Below are positions 52,705 to 63,195 of a DNA stretch of 64,000 nucleotides, piece by piece. The position numbers and the translations under genes are program-made. The notes under the pieces are model-generated. The model was not told where the DNA came from. It ran no database searches and saw nothing but the letters and a program-made list of their open reading frames with translations. Position 1 is the first letter of the stretch; each line of letters opens with the position of its first letter. Source of the stretch: Gulosibacter molinativorax (GTDB lineage: Bacteria; Actinomycetota; Actinomycetes; Actinomycetales; Microbacteriaceae); assembly GCF_003010915.2 (NCBI RefSeq), contig NZ_CP028426.1, positions 1,054,001 through 1,118,000 on the forward strand, given 5' to 3'.

Positions 52705-54093
52705 TTAGCAGCCGCGCAGGCGCTCGGACAGATAGCCGAACAGGCGGTCCATCGAGACGCGCTCCTGCTGCATCGTGTCGCGCTCGCGCACGGTGACGGC
52801 GCGATCGTCGATCGAGTCGAAGTCAACGGTGACGCAGAACGGAGTACCGATCTCGTCCTGGCGGCGGTAGCGGCGGCCGATCGCGCCGGCGTCGTCGAAG
52901 TCGATGTTCCAGCGACCGCCGTTGCGGATCGAGTCGGCGACCTCCTTCGCGAGCGGAGTGAGGTTCTCGTTGCGCGAGAGCGGCAGGACGGCGACCTTGT
53001 TCGGCGCGAGGCGCGGGTCGAGGCGCAGCACCTTGCGCTTGTCGACGCCGCCCTTCGAGTTCGGCGCCTCGTCCTCGGCGTACGCATCCACGAGGAACGC
53101 CATGAGCGAGCGGGTCAGGCCGAACGAGGGCTCGATAACGTACGGGGTGAACCGCTCACCTGCCGCCTGGTCGAAGAAGCTGAGCTCCTCGCCCGAGGCC
53201 TTCGCGTGCGACGATAGGTCGAAGTCGGTGCGGTTGGCGACGCCCATCAGCTCGCCCCACTCGTTGCCCTGGAAGCCGAAGCGGTACTCGAAGTCGATCG
53301 TGCGCGCCGAGTAGTGGGCGCGCTCGTCCTCGGGCACGTCGAACTGGCGGATGTTCTCGGGATCGATACCGAGGTCGTAGAACCACTCGAGGCAGTCCTT
53401 GACCCACGCGTCGAAGTGCTCGGGAGCATCTTCGGGCTTGACGAAGTACTCGATCTCCATCTGCTCGAACTCGCGCGTGCGGAAGATGAAGTTACCCGGC
53501 GTAATCTCGTTGCGGAACGCCTTACCAACCTGGCCGATGCCGAACGGCGGCTTCTTGCGCGCGGTGGTGAGCACGTTCATAAAGTTCACGAAGATGCCCT
53601 GCGCCGTCTCCGGGCGGAGGTAGTGGAGGCCGGCCGCGTCATCCACCGGGCCGAGGTAGGTCTTCACGAGGCCCGAGAACAGGCGTGGCTCGGTCCAGGA
53701 GCCTTCCTGGCCGGTCTCGGGGTCGCGAATGTCGGCGAGGCCGTTCTCGGGCTGCTTGCCGTGCTTCGCGACGTACGCCTCGATGAGGTGGTCGGCGCGG
53801 TAGCGCTTGTGGGTGTGCAGCGACTCGACGAGCGGGTCGGTGAACGTCTCGACGTGGCCGGACGCCTCCCAGACGGCCTTCGGCAGGATGATCGACGAGT
53901 CGAGGCCGACCATGTCGGCGCGGCCGCGCACGAAGGTCTGCCACCACTGCTGCTTGATGTTCTCCTTGAGCTCCACGCCGAGGGGGCCGTAGTCCCAAGC
54001 CGAGCGCGAACCGCCGTAGATTTCACCCGCCTGGTAGACGAAACCGCGCTGTTTAGCGAGGGCGATTACCTGGTCGAGCTTCGAGGCTGCCAT
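52705..54093 (-). CDS. glyS: Glycyl-tRNA synthetase, single-chain class II
   Basis: Charges tRNA-Gly; 462 aa, the eukaryote-like alpha-2 type found in actinobacteria rather than the alpha2-beta2 type. The N-terminal [24 protein letters not shown], motif 2 region [20 protein letters not shown] and motif 3 region [14 protein letters not shown] are intact. It starts at ATG 54093 and is followed by dusB after 12 bp. Confidence 0.96.
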   Translation of the reverse strand: MAASKLDQVIALAKQRGFVYQAGEIYGGSRSAWDYGPLGVELKENIKQQWWQTFVRGRADMVGLDSSIILPKAVWEASGHVETFTDPLVESLHTHKRYRADHLIEAYVAKHGKQPENGLADIRDPETGQEGSWTEPRLFSGLVKTYLGPVDDAAGLHYLRPETAQGIFVNFMNVLTTARKKPPFGIGQVGKAFRNEITPGNFIFRTREFEQMEIEYFVKPEDAPEHFDAWVKDCLEWFYDLGIDPENIRQFDVPEDERAHYSARTIDFEYRFGFQGNEWGELMGVANRTDFDLSSHAKASGEELSFFDQAAGERFTPYVIEPSFGLTRSLMAFLVDAYAEDEAPNSKGGVDKRKVLRLDPRLAPNKVAVLPLSRNENLTPLAKEVADSIRNGGRWNIDFDDAGAIGRRYRRQDEIGTPFCVTVDFDSIDDRAVTVRERDTMQQERVSMDRLFGYLSERLRGC

Positions 54094-54169
54094 CTAAAGA
54101 ACACTCCTGGGCGTCATGGGAAACGGGGACATCGTGCAAACACAATCAACGTCCCAGTCTACCGCGGGA

Positions 54170-55207
54170 TTACGCCGGAGCGAGTACCTCTCCCAGGTGC
54201 GGATTCCGCGCCACGATCGAGGATGCTTCCTGGTACGCGGGCGTGGTGTCGCGCAGGTGCGAGAGCGCCTCCGGAATTTCGCGACCCTTCGCCGACATCG
54301 CCTGGGCCCAGAGCCGACCGGCGCGGTACGAAGAGCGCACGAGCGGCCCCGCCATGACGCCCGCGAAACCGAGCTCGCGCGCGAGATCCGAGAGCTCAAT
54401 GAACTCTTGCGGCTTTACCCAGCGGTCGATTGGGTGGTGCAGCTTCGACGGCCGCAGGTACTGCGTCAGCGTGAGGATGTCGGTGCCGCGATCGCGCAGG
54501 TCGCGCATCGTCGACTCGATCTCCTCGCGCGTCTCCCCCATCCCGAGGATCAGGTTTGACTTCGTGATCATCCCGAGCTCGCTCGCGCGGGCGAGCATAT
54601 CGAGCGAGCGGTCATAGCGGAACGCCGGACGAATCTCCTTGAAGATGCGCGGCACGGTCTCGAGGTTGTGGGCGAACACCTCGGGCTCGGCCTCGCACAC
54701 GGCCTCGATCGCGCCGCTGCCGCCGCGGAAGTCGTCGACGAGCAGCTCGACACCCGTGCCGGGGTTCAGTGCGTGGATCTGTCGCGCCGTCTCGGCGAAG
54801 AGCCAAGATGCGCCATCCGGCAGGTCATCGCGCGCGACACCCGTGACGGTCGCGTAGCGCAGGCCCAGCTCGCGCACCGACTCGGCGACGCGACGAGGCT
54901 CGTCGCGGTCGTAGCTCACCGGCTTGCCCGTCGCGATCATGCAGAAGTCGCAGCGCCGCGTGCACTGGTCACCGCCGATGAGGAACGTCGCCTCGCGGTC
55001 CTCCCAGCACTCGTAGATATTCGGGCAGCCGGCTTCCTCGCAGACCGTGTGGAGCTCGCTCTGGCGCGCGAGGCGGCGCACATCCTGGTACTGCTCGCCG
55101 ACGCTCGCACGCGTGCGGATCCACTCGGGCTTCTTCTCGATCGGCGTCTGCATGTTTCGCGCCTCGACGCGAAGGAGCTTGCGGCCCTCGGGCGATGGGG
55201 TGCTCAT
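54170..55207 (-). CDS. lipA: Lipoyl synthase
   Basis: A radical SAM enzyme inserting two sulfurs into octanoyl-protein to make the lipoyl cofactor; 345 aa. Both clusters are visible: the auxiliary [12 protein letters not shown] and the radical [11 protein letters not shown]. The C-terminal serine ligand region SSYRAG is present. The ATG overlaps the lipB stop by four bases, so lipB-lipA are translationally coupled. The products serve the pyruvate dehydrogenase complex. Confidence 0.97.
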   Translation of the reverse strand: MSTPSPEGRKLLRVEARNMQTPIEKKPEWIRTRASVGEQYQDVRRLARQSELHTVCEEAGCPNIYECWEDREATFLIGGDQCTRRCDFCMIATGKPVSYDRDEPRRVAESVRELGLRYATVTGVARDDLPDGASWLFAETARQIHALNPGTGVELLVDDFRGGSGAIEAVCEAEPEVFAHNLETVPRIFKEIRPAFRYDRSLDMLARASELGMITKSNLILGMGETREEIESTMRDLRDRGTDILTLTQYLRPSKLHHPIDRWVKPQEFIELSDLARELGFAGVMAGPLVRSSYRAGRLWAQAMSAKGREIPEALSHLRDTTPAYQEASSIVARNPHLGEVLAPA

Positions 55208-55857
55208 AACTGGCCTACTTTCTCGGGCGCGCGAAAGTGCGCCAGTTCCTGCTCAAGGTATGGATGTAATAGTCCGGCGATCTCGGCGACCGACAGCGAA
55301 ACCCCGAGCTCCGCGAGTGAGACGACCCCCGCATCCTGAATGCCACACGGGACGATCCGCTCGAAGTCGGCGAGGTTAGTCGAGACGTTGAGCGCGAGCC
55401 CGTGCATCGTCGTGCGTTTCGCGAAGCGAACGCCAATCGCGCACAGCTTGCGGTCGGGCTGGCCCGCGGCGGTGATCCAGACGCCGGTGCGGCCTTTGAC
55501 GCGGCCCGCAAGGATGCCGAGCTTCGCTGCGAGGTCGATCACGGCCTGCTCGAGACCGCGGACATAGGCCACCACATCCTGGCGGCCGTGCACGTGGATG
55601 ATCGGGTATGCGACGAGCTGCCCCGGGCCGTGATAGGTCACCGAGCCGCCGCGATCGATGCGGACGACCGGGACATCCGGGTTCGGGATGTCCTCGTCAG
55701 AGGTGCTGCTGCCCGCCGTATAGACGGGCGCGAACTCGCTGTAGATGACGGTGTCGGGAGCTTCCCCCGCCGCCACGGCAGCGTGCAGCTCGCGCTGGAT
55801 CGCATCCACCTCGAGATACTCTATCGGCGCATCGGTCAACAAGGCTAATTTTTGCAC
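55204..55857 (-). CDS. lipB: Lipoyl(octanoyl) transferase
   Basis: Transfers octanoyl from ACP to lipoyl domains; 217 aa from GTG 55857. Conserved blocks are [18 protein letters not shown], the catalytic lysine in [10 protein letters not shown] and the catalytic cysteine in [11 protein letters not shown]. The longest frame extends to 56028 but would overlap uppS, so the GTG is chosen. It overlaps lipA by four bases. Confidence 0.94.
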   Translation of the reverse strand: MQKLALLTDAPIEYLEVDAIQRELHAAVAAGEAPDTVIYSEFAPVYTAGSSTSDEDIPNPDVPVVRIDRGGSVTYHGPGQLVAYPIIHVHGRQDVVAYVRGLEQAVIDLAAKLGILAGRVKGRTGVWITAAGQPDRKLCAIGVRFAKRTTMHGLALNVSTNLADFERIVPCGIQDAGVVSLAELGVSLSVAEIAGLLHPYLEQELAHFRAPEKVGQL

Positions 55858-55885
55858 GCCGTCCAGTAAAGCACGGAAACAAGAG

Positions 55886-56671
55886 TTACGGGGTCGACGC
55901 CTCCGACTGCGGCTTATCGACGGCGCCGCCAAAGCGGCGATCACGGTCGATATACAGCCCGATGGCGTGCCACAGATCCTCGCGTGTGAAGTCCGGCCAC
56001 AGCGTGTCGAGGAAGACCATCTCTGCATAGGCGGATTCCCACAGCAGGAAATTCGAGGTGCGCTGCTCGCCAGACGACCGAATGAACAGGTCGACGTCCG
56101 GCAGCTGCGGCTGGTAGAGATACTTCTCGATCGTGTTCTCGCGGATGCGGTCGGGATTGATCCTGCCCTCGGCGGCGTCAGCCGCGATTCGGCGCACCGC
56201 CTCGACGATCTCGACGCGGCCGCCGTAGTTGACGCACATGTTGAGGGTCATCACCGTGTTATTGCGTGTCAGTTCCTCGGCGGCCTTGAGGTCGGTGATC
56301 ACGCTCTTCCAGAGCCGTCGCTCGGCGCCCGACCACACCACCTTCACGCCCCACTCGTTGAGCTGGTCGCGCTGACGGCGGAGCACCTCGCGATTGAAGC
56401 CCATGAGGAAGCGGACCTCCTCGATCGAGCGCTTCCAGTTCTCGGTCGAGAACGCATACACCGACAGGTGCTGCACGCCCGCCTGCACCGCGCCCGCGAC
56501 GACATCGAGCAGGGCCTCTTCGCCCGCTCGGTGCCCCTCGGTGCGCGGCAGTCCGCGCCGATTCGCCCAGCGTCCGTTGCCATCCATCACGATCGCGACG
56601 TGTTTCGGTACTGCGCCGGCCGGAAATGCGGGTGGCGTGATTCCGGTCCAGTCGAGGGGCTTGAAATTCAT
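55886..56671 (-). CDS. uppS: Isoprenyl (undecaprenyl/decaprenyl) diphosphate synthase
   Basis: A cis-prenyltransferase making the lipid carrier for cell wall synthesis; 261 aa. The signature [20 protein letters not shown] with the catalytic Asp, then GHRAGEEAL, and the C-terminal [19 protein letters not shown] are intact. It lies between recO and lipB in the minus-strand run. Its product, after dephosphorylation, is the expected cargo of the DUF368 protein in this window. Confidence 0.96.
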   Translation of the reverse strand: MNFKPLDWTGITPPAFPAGAVPKHVAIVMDGNGRWANRRGLPRTEGHRAGEEALLDVVAGAVQAGVQHLSVYAFSTENWKRSIEEVRFLMGFNREVLRRQRDQLNEWGVKVVWSGAERRLWKSVITDLKAAEELTRNNTVMTLNMCVNYGGRVEIVEAVRRIAADAAEGRINPDRIRENTIEKYLYQPQLPDVDLFIRSSGEQRTSNFLLWESAYAEMVFLDTLWPDFTREDLWHAIGLYIDRDRRFGGAVDKPQSEASTP

Positions 56672-56729
56672 GCCCCTAGCGTACTTTCACCGCTGCGGTT
56701 CCGGATGCGCTGTGGTTTCCGCGGCGCTA

Positions 56730-57512
56730 TCACCCGCCGGCATTGCGCATCCGCCACACCTCGTCGATCGCGGTGAAGGATTTCAACTGCCGGTCGAGGT
56801 GGTAGGTCACGTACGCCTTCACGATGCGGGATGCGTCCGCCCGGGTCGCCTGGTCGCTCCCCTCCGCGACGCGCCAGTTCCCCGCGAGCAGCGCCCAGAG
56901 CAGACGCATCGTGTCGATGTGCGCGGCTAAGGTCGCGCCGCACCCCGGGGCACAGGATGCGCACACCGCTCCCCCGGCCGCGAACGAGATTCGCGCGTGC
57001 GGACCCGGCGCGCCGCAGCGGGCACACTCGTTGAAGCTCGGCTCCCAGCCCGCGAGCGAGAGCGAGCGGAGCAAATACGCATCCAGCTCGAGGAGCGGAT
57101 CGCGCTCGCCCGAGGTGAGCGAGCGCAGCCCCTGCAGCAGCAGTGCGTACTGCAGGGCCGCGGGTTCGGCATCGATGATTTCGTCGACAGATTCGACCAT
57201 CGCGTTGGCTGCGGCGTAGCGCTCGTAGTCGGCGACGATCGCCTCGGCGAAGCTCTCGACCGTCACCGCCTGCGTCACCGTCTCGAGCCGAGAACGGTCG
57301 TCGGGATTCTTCGAATAGAGCTGCGCATCCACGACGGCGAACGGCTCGAGCCGCCCGCCGATCTTGGAGTTGGTCCTGCGCACCCCTCGGGCCACGGCGC
57401 GGATCTTTCCGCGCTCACGCCCGAAGAGCGTCAGGATGCGGTCGGCCTCACCGAGCTGCTGCGCGCGCAGCACGACGACCTCATCGCCGTACGAGCGCAT
57501 CGGTGTGGCCAT
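56730..57512 (-). CDS. recO: DNA repair protein RecO
   Basis: A recombination mediator that helps load RecA on SSB-coated DNA; 260 aa. The N-terminal OB fold (SYGDEVVVLRAQQLGEADRIL), KIRAVARGVRRTNSKIGGRLEPF and a zinc-binding set in CARCGAPGPH and CASCAPGCG are visible. ATG 57512 lies five bases after the leuA stop. Confidence 0.95.
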   Translation of the reverse strand: MATPMRSYGDEVVVLRAQQLGEADRILTLFGRERGKIRAVARGVRRTNSKIGGRLEPFAVVDAQLYSKNPDDRSRLETVTQAVTVESFAEAIVADYERYAAANAMVESVDEIIDAEPAALQYALLLQGLRSLTSGERDPLLELDAYLLRSLSLAGWEPSFNECARCGAPGPHARISFAAGGAVCASCAPGCGATLAAHIDTMRLLWALLAGNWRVAEGSDQATRADASRIVKAYVTYHLDRQLKSFTAIDEVWRMRNAGG

Positions 57513-57517
57513 GCGGC

Positions 57518-59330
<1,813 letters not shown>

Positions 59331-59346
<16 letters not shown>

Positions 59347-59378
59347 CACAGAAGGAGGAGGGTGCCGAAAACGAGCAT
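59331..59378 (-). CDS. leuA leader peptide
   Basis: A 15-codon frame MLVFGTLLLLCRDEA with four Leu codons in a row and five in all. It ends with TAG inside the attenuator stem, 73 bp before leuA. A TATCAT hexamer ends six bases before its ATG, so the transcript probably starts at the ATG (leaderless). Leucine-rich leaders ahead of leuA are known in actinobacteria. It is too short for ordinary gene callers. Confidence 0.75.
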
Positions 59379-59384
59379 GGAGCG

Positions 59385-59390
59385 ATGATA
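59385..59390 (-). promoter_or_regulatory. Putative -10 element of the leuA leader transcript
   Basis: TATCAT on the minus strand lies six bases before the leader ATG. The -35 region is weak (no clear TTGACA). Confidence 0.45.
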
Positions 59391-59393
59391 GCA

Positions 59394-60122
59394 CTAGCCC
59401 GCGGCGAACTGGCGCTGGATCTCCGACCAGCCCCGCACATCCGCAACGACCCGACCGCCCACGACCTTCACGACGTGATGCGCCCGCGACGCGCTCGACA
59501 GCTCAGAAGACGCGTACAAGACAGGCAGGCCGTAGTCGGCCGCAATCACGCGCAGCAGCCCCTCGAGCATGCTGCGCTCCCGCTGCGGGAGTTCGGCGAA
59601 CGGGTTCTCGACCGCAATCATCGCTGGCGCCGGCGCGAGGGCGCGGCCGATCGCCACGCGATGCTGCAACGCCTGCGGGAGGTTCTCGACATAGGCCTGC
59701 CCGAGGTCGTTGAACCCCAGGGATTCCTCGACCCGGCGGGTGCGCCCGGCGCGATCCAGCTCCGGTGCCTGATCGAGCCACTGCCCGATTGCGCTATCGA
59801 TCGTCTGGCCCGCGAAGCAATACGGCTGGGCCGTCAACAGCCCAACTTGGAGTGGCGTCAGCGTGTTTGGCTGCTGCGGACGCCGCGAAATGGCGACGCC
59901 CTGCAGGGCGCTCTCCCCCGCATCCGTCGGGTCAACGCCGACCGCGGCGCGGAGGAGCGATTCACCCGAACCGTCGCTCGACAGCAGCACGGTGAGCTCG
60001 CCCGCGACCGCGGTGAGCGAGACGTCGATGAGCGGGGCGAAGCCGCCGCGTCGCAGCGATTGGATCTGAAAATCCGTCCCCGAACCACCGAGCGAGCGTG
60101 GTGAAAGCAGGGGTGCCGACAT
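59394..60122 (-). CDS. Degenerate ABC ATPase-like protein
   Basis: A 242-aa protein with the layout of an ABC nucleotide-binding domain but broken motifs. The Walker A position reads SSDGSGESLL (Lys replaced by Glu), the signature reads LPQALQHRVAIGRAL (no LSGGQ), and Walker B reads AMIAVENPFAEL (Asp and Glu replaced). The overall order and spacing are preserved. It probably cannot hydrolyse ATP and may have a structural or regulatory role. No membrane partner lies next to it. Codon use is normal, so it is not an evident pseudogene. Confidence 0.7.
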   Translation of the reverse strand: MSAPLLSPRSLGGSGTDFQIQSLRRGGFAPLIDVSLTAVAGELTVLLSSDGSGESLLRAAVGVDPTDAGESALQGVAISRRPQQPNTLTPLQVGLLTAQPYCFAGQTIDSAIGQWLDQAPELDRAGRTRRVEESLGFNDLGQAYVENLPQALQHRVAIGRALAPAPAMIAVENPFAELPQRERSMLEGLLRVIAADYGLPVLYASSELSSASRAHHVVKVVGGRVVADVRGWSEIQRQFAAG

Positions 60123-60202
60123 GCCCCAAGACTAGGAAGTGGGGCCGCGACTTTCGTCGTCAGTCATGCCGAAGCGGTGTCATCCATGAGTATGAGACAA
60201 CG

Positions 60203-60874
60203 TTAAAGTAGCCCGTGCTCGTAAGCGAAGACGACCAGCTGCACGCGATCGCGGAGCGACAGTTTCGCCAGGATGCGCGAGATGTGAGTCTTCACCGTGG
60301 CCTCGGAGAGGAACTCCTGCGCCGCGATCTCGCCATTCGACATGCCCTTCGCCGCGAGGAAGAACATCTCCCGCTCGCGCTCAGTGAGCGCTTTGAACTC
60401 CTCCGGTTCGCCACCGAGTCGATTTGGCGACTGCGAGAAGCGGCGGATGAGGTCGGCTGTGGCCTGGGCCGCGAACACCTCCGAGCCGGAGTGCACGGTG
60501 CGGATCGCCGCGAGGAGGAACTCGGGGTCGGCATCCTTCAGCACGAATCCGGATGCGCCGGAAGCGACGGCCTTCGCGACCGCCTTATCGAGGTCAAAGG
60601 TCGTGAGGATGAGGATGCGCGTGTCGAGTCCCCGGGCGACGATCTGCTGCGTCGCTTCGAGCCCATCCATCACCGGCATCCGCACGTCCATGAGGATGAC
60701 GTCGGGGTTCGTCGCCTGCGCGAGCCGCACCGCCTCCGCACCGTCCGAAGCCTCGGCGACAAACTTCATGTCCGGCTGACTCTCGATGAGCATCCTGATG
60801 CCACCGCGGAAAAGCTGCTGGTCATCGACGAGGGCAACGCGAATCGGCGCGTTCGTTTCGGTGCTGGTGCTCAA
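60203..60874 (-). CDS. NarL/LuxR-family response regulator
   Basis: A 223-aa two-component regulator. The receiver domain has phospho-Asp in VILMDVRMPVMDG and Lys in DLDKAVAK, and the C-terminal LuxR helix-turn-helix has LTEREREMFFLAAKGMSNGEIA. It begins with TTG seven bases after the stop of the sensor kinase gene and is its partner. Targets are unknown. Confidence 0.92.
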   Translation of the reverse strand: MSTSTETNAPIRVALVDDQQLFRGGIRMLIESQPDMKFVAEASDGAEAVRLAQATNPDVILMDVRMPVMDGLEATQQIVARGLDTRILILTTFDLDKAVAKAVASGASGFVLKDADPEFLLAAIRTVHSGSEVFAAQATADLIRRFSQSPNRLGGEPEEFKALTEREREMFFLAAKGMSNGEIAAQEFLSEATVKTHISRILAKLSLRDRVQLVVFAYEHGLL

Positions 60875-60881
60875 GAGGAAC

Positions 60882-62282
60882 TCATTTCTGGGTTGATGTG
60901 TGAGTCGCGTGCGTCACTTCCACCCTAGGGGGAATTTCTGCGCGCACCGGCTCATGCTCGCCGGTCACGTACGATTCGGGGTCCGTCGGGAGATCGCATT
61001 CGACGTTGGCCGCGGGCGAGACATAGGGCGCCTGTGCCCGCACGACCCACTCGCATCCCTCCATGCCGGCCGACGCCTCGCCACCCACCGCGAGCAGTCG
61101 CTCCCGCATGCCGATAATCCCGTGGCCGCCCGACGCGCTGATCTTCGGGACGTCCGCGACCCGGTTTCGCACGATCAGGTAGAGCTTGTCCTCCCAACGG
61201 ATCTCGAGGGCGGTCGGTGTTTTGTTGTCGCCGTACTTCAGGGCGTTCGTCAGCGCCTCTTGCACGACGCGGAATACGGCAAGCTCGGCGATCGCGCCGA
61301 TCGGCTTGCGCACCCCGACGACATTCACGTCGACTCGCAGGCCCGCCGCCCGGATGCGGTCGAGGACAGCCGGGATATCGTCGATCCCCTTCGACGGGCC
61401 CTCGCCCTGCGTGTGCCGGAGCTGTCCGAGGAGCCCCCGCACATCGGCGAGCGCCTCCCGCGCGGTTTCGGAGATCGTCGACAGGACGGGTTCCGCCTTG
61501 TTTGGGTCCGCCTTCATGAGGTACCGGCCGCCGTCCGCCTGCGCGACGACGACGGCAAGCGAGTGCGCGACCACGTCGTGCATGTCGCGCGCAATCCGGT
61601 TGCGTTCCTGCTCGACAATCAGCTGCTCCTGCGTGCGCTGATACTCGATCTCGGCGAGCTCAGCCGAGTGCGTGAGCTGATGAGCCTGAATCTGGACCCG
61701 CTGCACCATGCCGGCGAGCCAGACGACCACCGTCCCGAGTACGAGCGGCACCGAGAAGATCAGCAGCGAGAAGAAGAATGCGGAGGAGCCGTAGAAACCG
61801 GCACCCGCGAAGTCGCGCAGGCCGGGGATGTCGACCGGGAAGAGCGCGAGGTAGACCGCCTCCAAGAGCGGAAAGACGACGGCCATGATGCCCGACAGCC
61901 AGATCCGCAGCCGCGAGCCGTTCGCGGCGCAGCTGAACAGCACCATGAGGATGGCGATATCACCGAAGGACGGCGGTGCCCCCACGAGCAGCTTGATGTT
62001 GAAGCCGAATGTCAGCAGCACGAGCGAGGGCCAGGGACATGTCCGCCGGGTGATGATGGCGAGCGTAAATGGGACCCAGGATGCGAGCAGGCGCCAGTCG
62101 AAGAAGATTTGCCAATTCTGGTTGATCGACAGCGGCAGCCCGACCGTGAGCATCAGCACGAGGCCGACGAGCACGTCGGTTAGCACGGCGTGTCGAGGCT
62201 GTTCCTCCTGCACATGGCAGAACCAGCTCGGCGCGCGAAAGACGGGCTCAGAACCCGAGTCGACCAAGCTGTTTTGCGTCAC
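60882..62282 (-). CDS. Sensor histidine kinase (HisKA_3 type)
   Basis: A 466-aa membrane kinase. The N-terminal part has about five to six hydrophobic segments and no large outside domain, suggesting it senses a membrane or cytosolic signal. The phospho-accepting histidine is in ERNRIARDMHDVVAHSLAVVV, followed by the ATP-binding domain with GGHGIIGMRERLLAVGG. The GTG start has AAAGGA nine bases upstream inside the end of era; the two genes overlap by 35 bp. It pairs with the response regulator that follows. Confidence 0.9.
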   Translation of the reverse strand: MTQNSLVDSGSEPVFRAPSWFCHVQEEQPRHAVLTDVLVGLVLMLTVGLPLSINQNWQIFFDWRLLASWVPFTLAIITRRTCPWPSLVLLTFGFNIKLLVGAPPSFGDIAILMVLFSCAANGSRLRIWLSGIMAVVFPLLEAVYLALFPVDIPGLRDFAGAGFYGSSAFFFSLLIFSVPLVLGTVVVWLAGMVQRVQIQAHQLTHSAELAEIEYQRTQEQLIVEQERNRIARDMHDVVAHSLAVVVAQADGGRYLMKADPNKAEPVLSTISETAREALADVRGLLGQLRHTQGEGPSKGIDDIPAVLDRIRAAGLRVDVNVVGVRKPIGAIAELAVFRVVQEALTNALKYGDNKTPTALEIRWEDKLYLIVRNRVADVPKISASGGHGIIGMRERLLAVGGEASAGMEGCEWVVRAQAPYVSPAANVECDLPTDPESYVTGEHEPVRAEIPPRVEVTHATHTSTQK

Positions 62283-63195
62283 GTTGCCAATCCTTTGCCA
62301 CCTTTACGTGCAGCGTCAGACTAACGCGACGATCGCTGATCGCGGTGATCGCCTTGGTCGCGAACTGTCGCACGTTCTTCAGTCGGGCGCCATTCTTGCC
62401 GATGATGATGCCCTTCTGGCTCTCCCGCTCGACATAGATGTTCGCGTAGATGTGGCGCTTGCCGTCGTCATCTTCGTCGTCAAACATGTCCTCGATCATT
62501 ACCGCGATCGAGTGCGGGAGCTCGTCGTGGACACCGTGGAGCGCCGACTCACGGATGAGTTCCGAGACCCGCTGCGAGTATGTCTCCTCGGTGATCATGT
62601 CGTCGGGGTACAGCTGCGGCGATTCCGGGAAGAGCGCGATGAGCTCCTGGATGAGGGGCTCGAGATTAATGTCCTCGGTCGAGGAGACGGGGATGATGAC
62701 GTCCCAGTCGCGCAGCGTCTCGATCTCCATGAGCTGCTTCGCGACCTCGGGCTTCGGCACCGTCTCGCACTTGGTCACGAGCGCGACCTTCTTCGCCTGC
62801 GGTGCGCGGTCTAGCCACTCGTTGATGAGCCGGTCGCCGGGGCCGATCGGTTCGTTCGCCGGCACGCAGAAGCCCACGACGTCGACATCGCTCAGTACAT
62901 CCTCGACGATGTCGTTGAGCCGCTGGCCGAGCAGCGTCCGCGGCCGGTGGATGCCCGGGGTGTCGACGATGATGATCTGGCCGTTCGGCCGATGCACGAT
63001 GCCGCGAATCGCGCGGCGCGTCGTCTGCGGCTTGTCGGAGGTGATCACGATCTTCTCGCCGACAAGCGCGTTCGTGAGGGTGGACTTTCCCACGTTGGGT
63101 CGACCAACGAACGTGACGAATCCGGCGCGGTAGTTGGGCTCGCTCGCGGATTCGTCTTCGCCCTGCGGCTGGTCGGTTAGGTCATCAATACTCAT
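62248..63195 (-). CDS. era: GTPase Era
   Basis: A ribosome-maturation GTPase that binds 16S rRNA through a C-terminal KH domain; 315 aa. G1 GRPNVGKST, G3 VDTPGIHRP and the KH loop IIIGKNGARLKNV are intact. The G4 motif reads VTKCE instead of NKxD, so the guanine-contacting Asp is Glu, an unusual change. ATG 63195 has AAGGAG six bases upstream and overlaps the previous gene by 11 bp. Confidence 0.94.
   Translation of the reverse strand: MSIDDLTDQPQGEDESASEPNYRAGFVTFVGRPNVGKSTLTNALVGEKIVITSDKPQTTRRAIRGIVHRPNGQIIIVDTPGIHRPRTLLGQRLNDIVEDVLSDVDVVGFCVPANEPIGPGDRLINEWLDRAPQAKKVALVTKCETVPKPEVAKQLMEIETLRDWDVIIPVSSTEDINLEPLIQELIALFPESPQLYPDDMITEETYSQRVSELIRESALHGVHDELPHSIAVMIEDMFDDEDDDGKRHIYANIYVERESQKGIIIGKNGARLKNVRQFATKAITAISDRRVSLTLHVKVAKDWQRDAKQLGRLGF

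Noticed and set aside
59394..60122. Functional ABC transporter ATPase
   Set aside because: Walker A, signature and Walker B are all altered, so it was called degenerate rather than an active ATPase.
60900..62183. 427-aa open frame opposite the histidine kinase
   Set aside because: Antisense shadow rich in Arg, Asp and His; the kinase motifs are on the minus strand.
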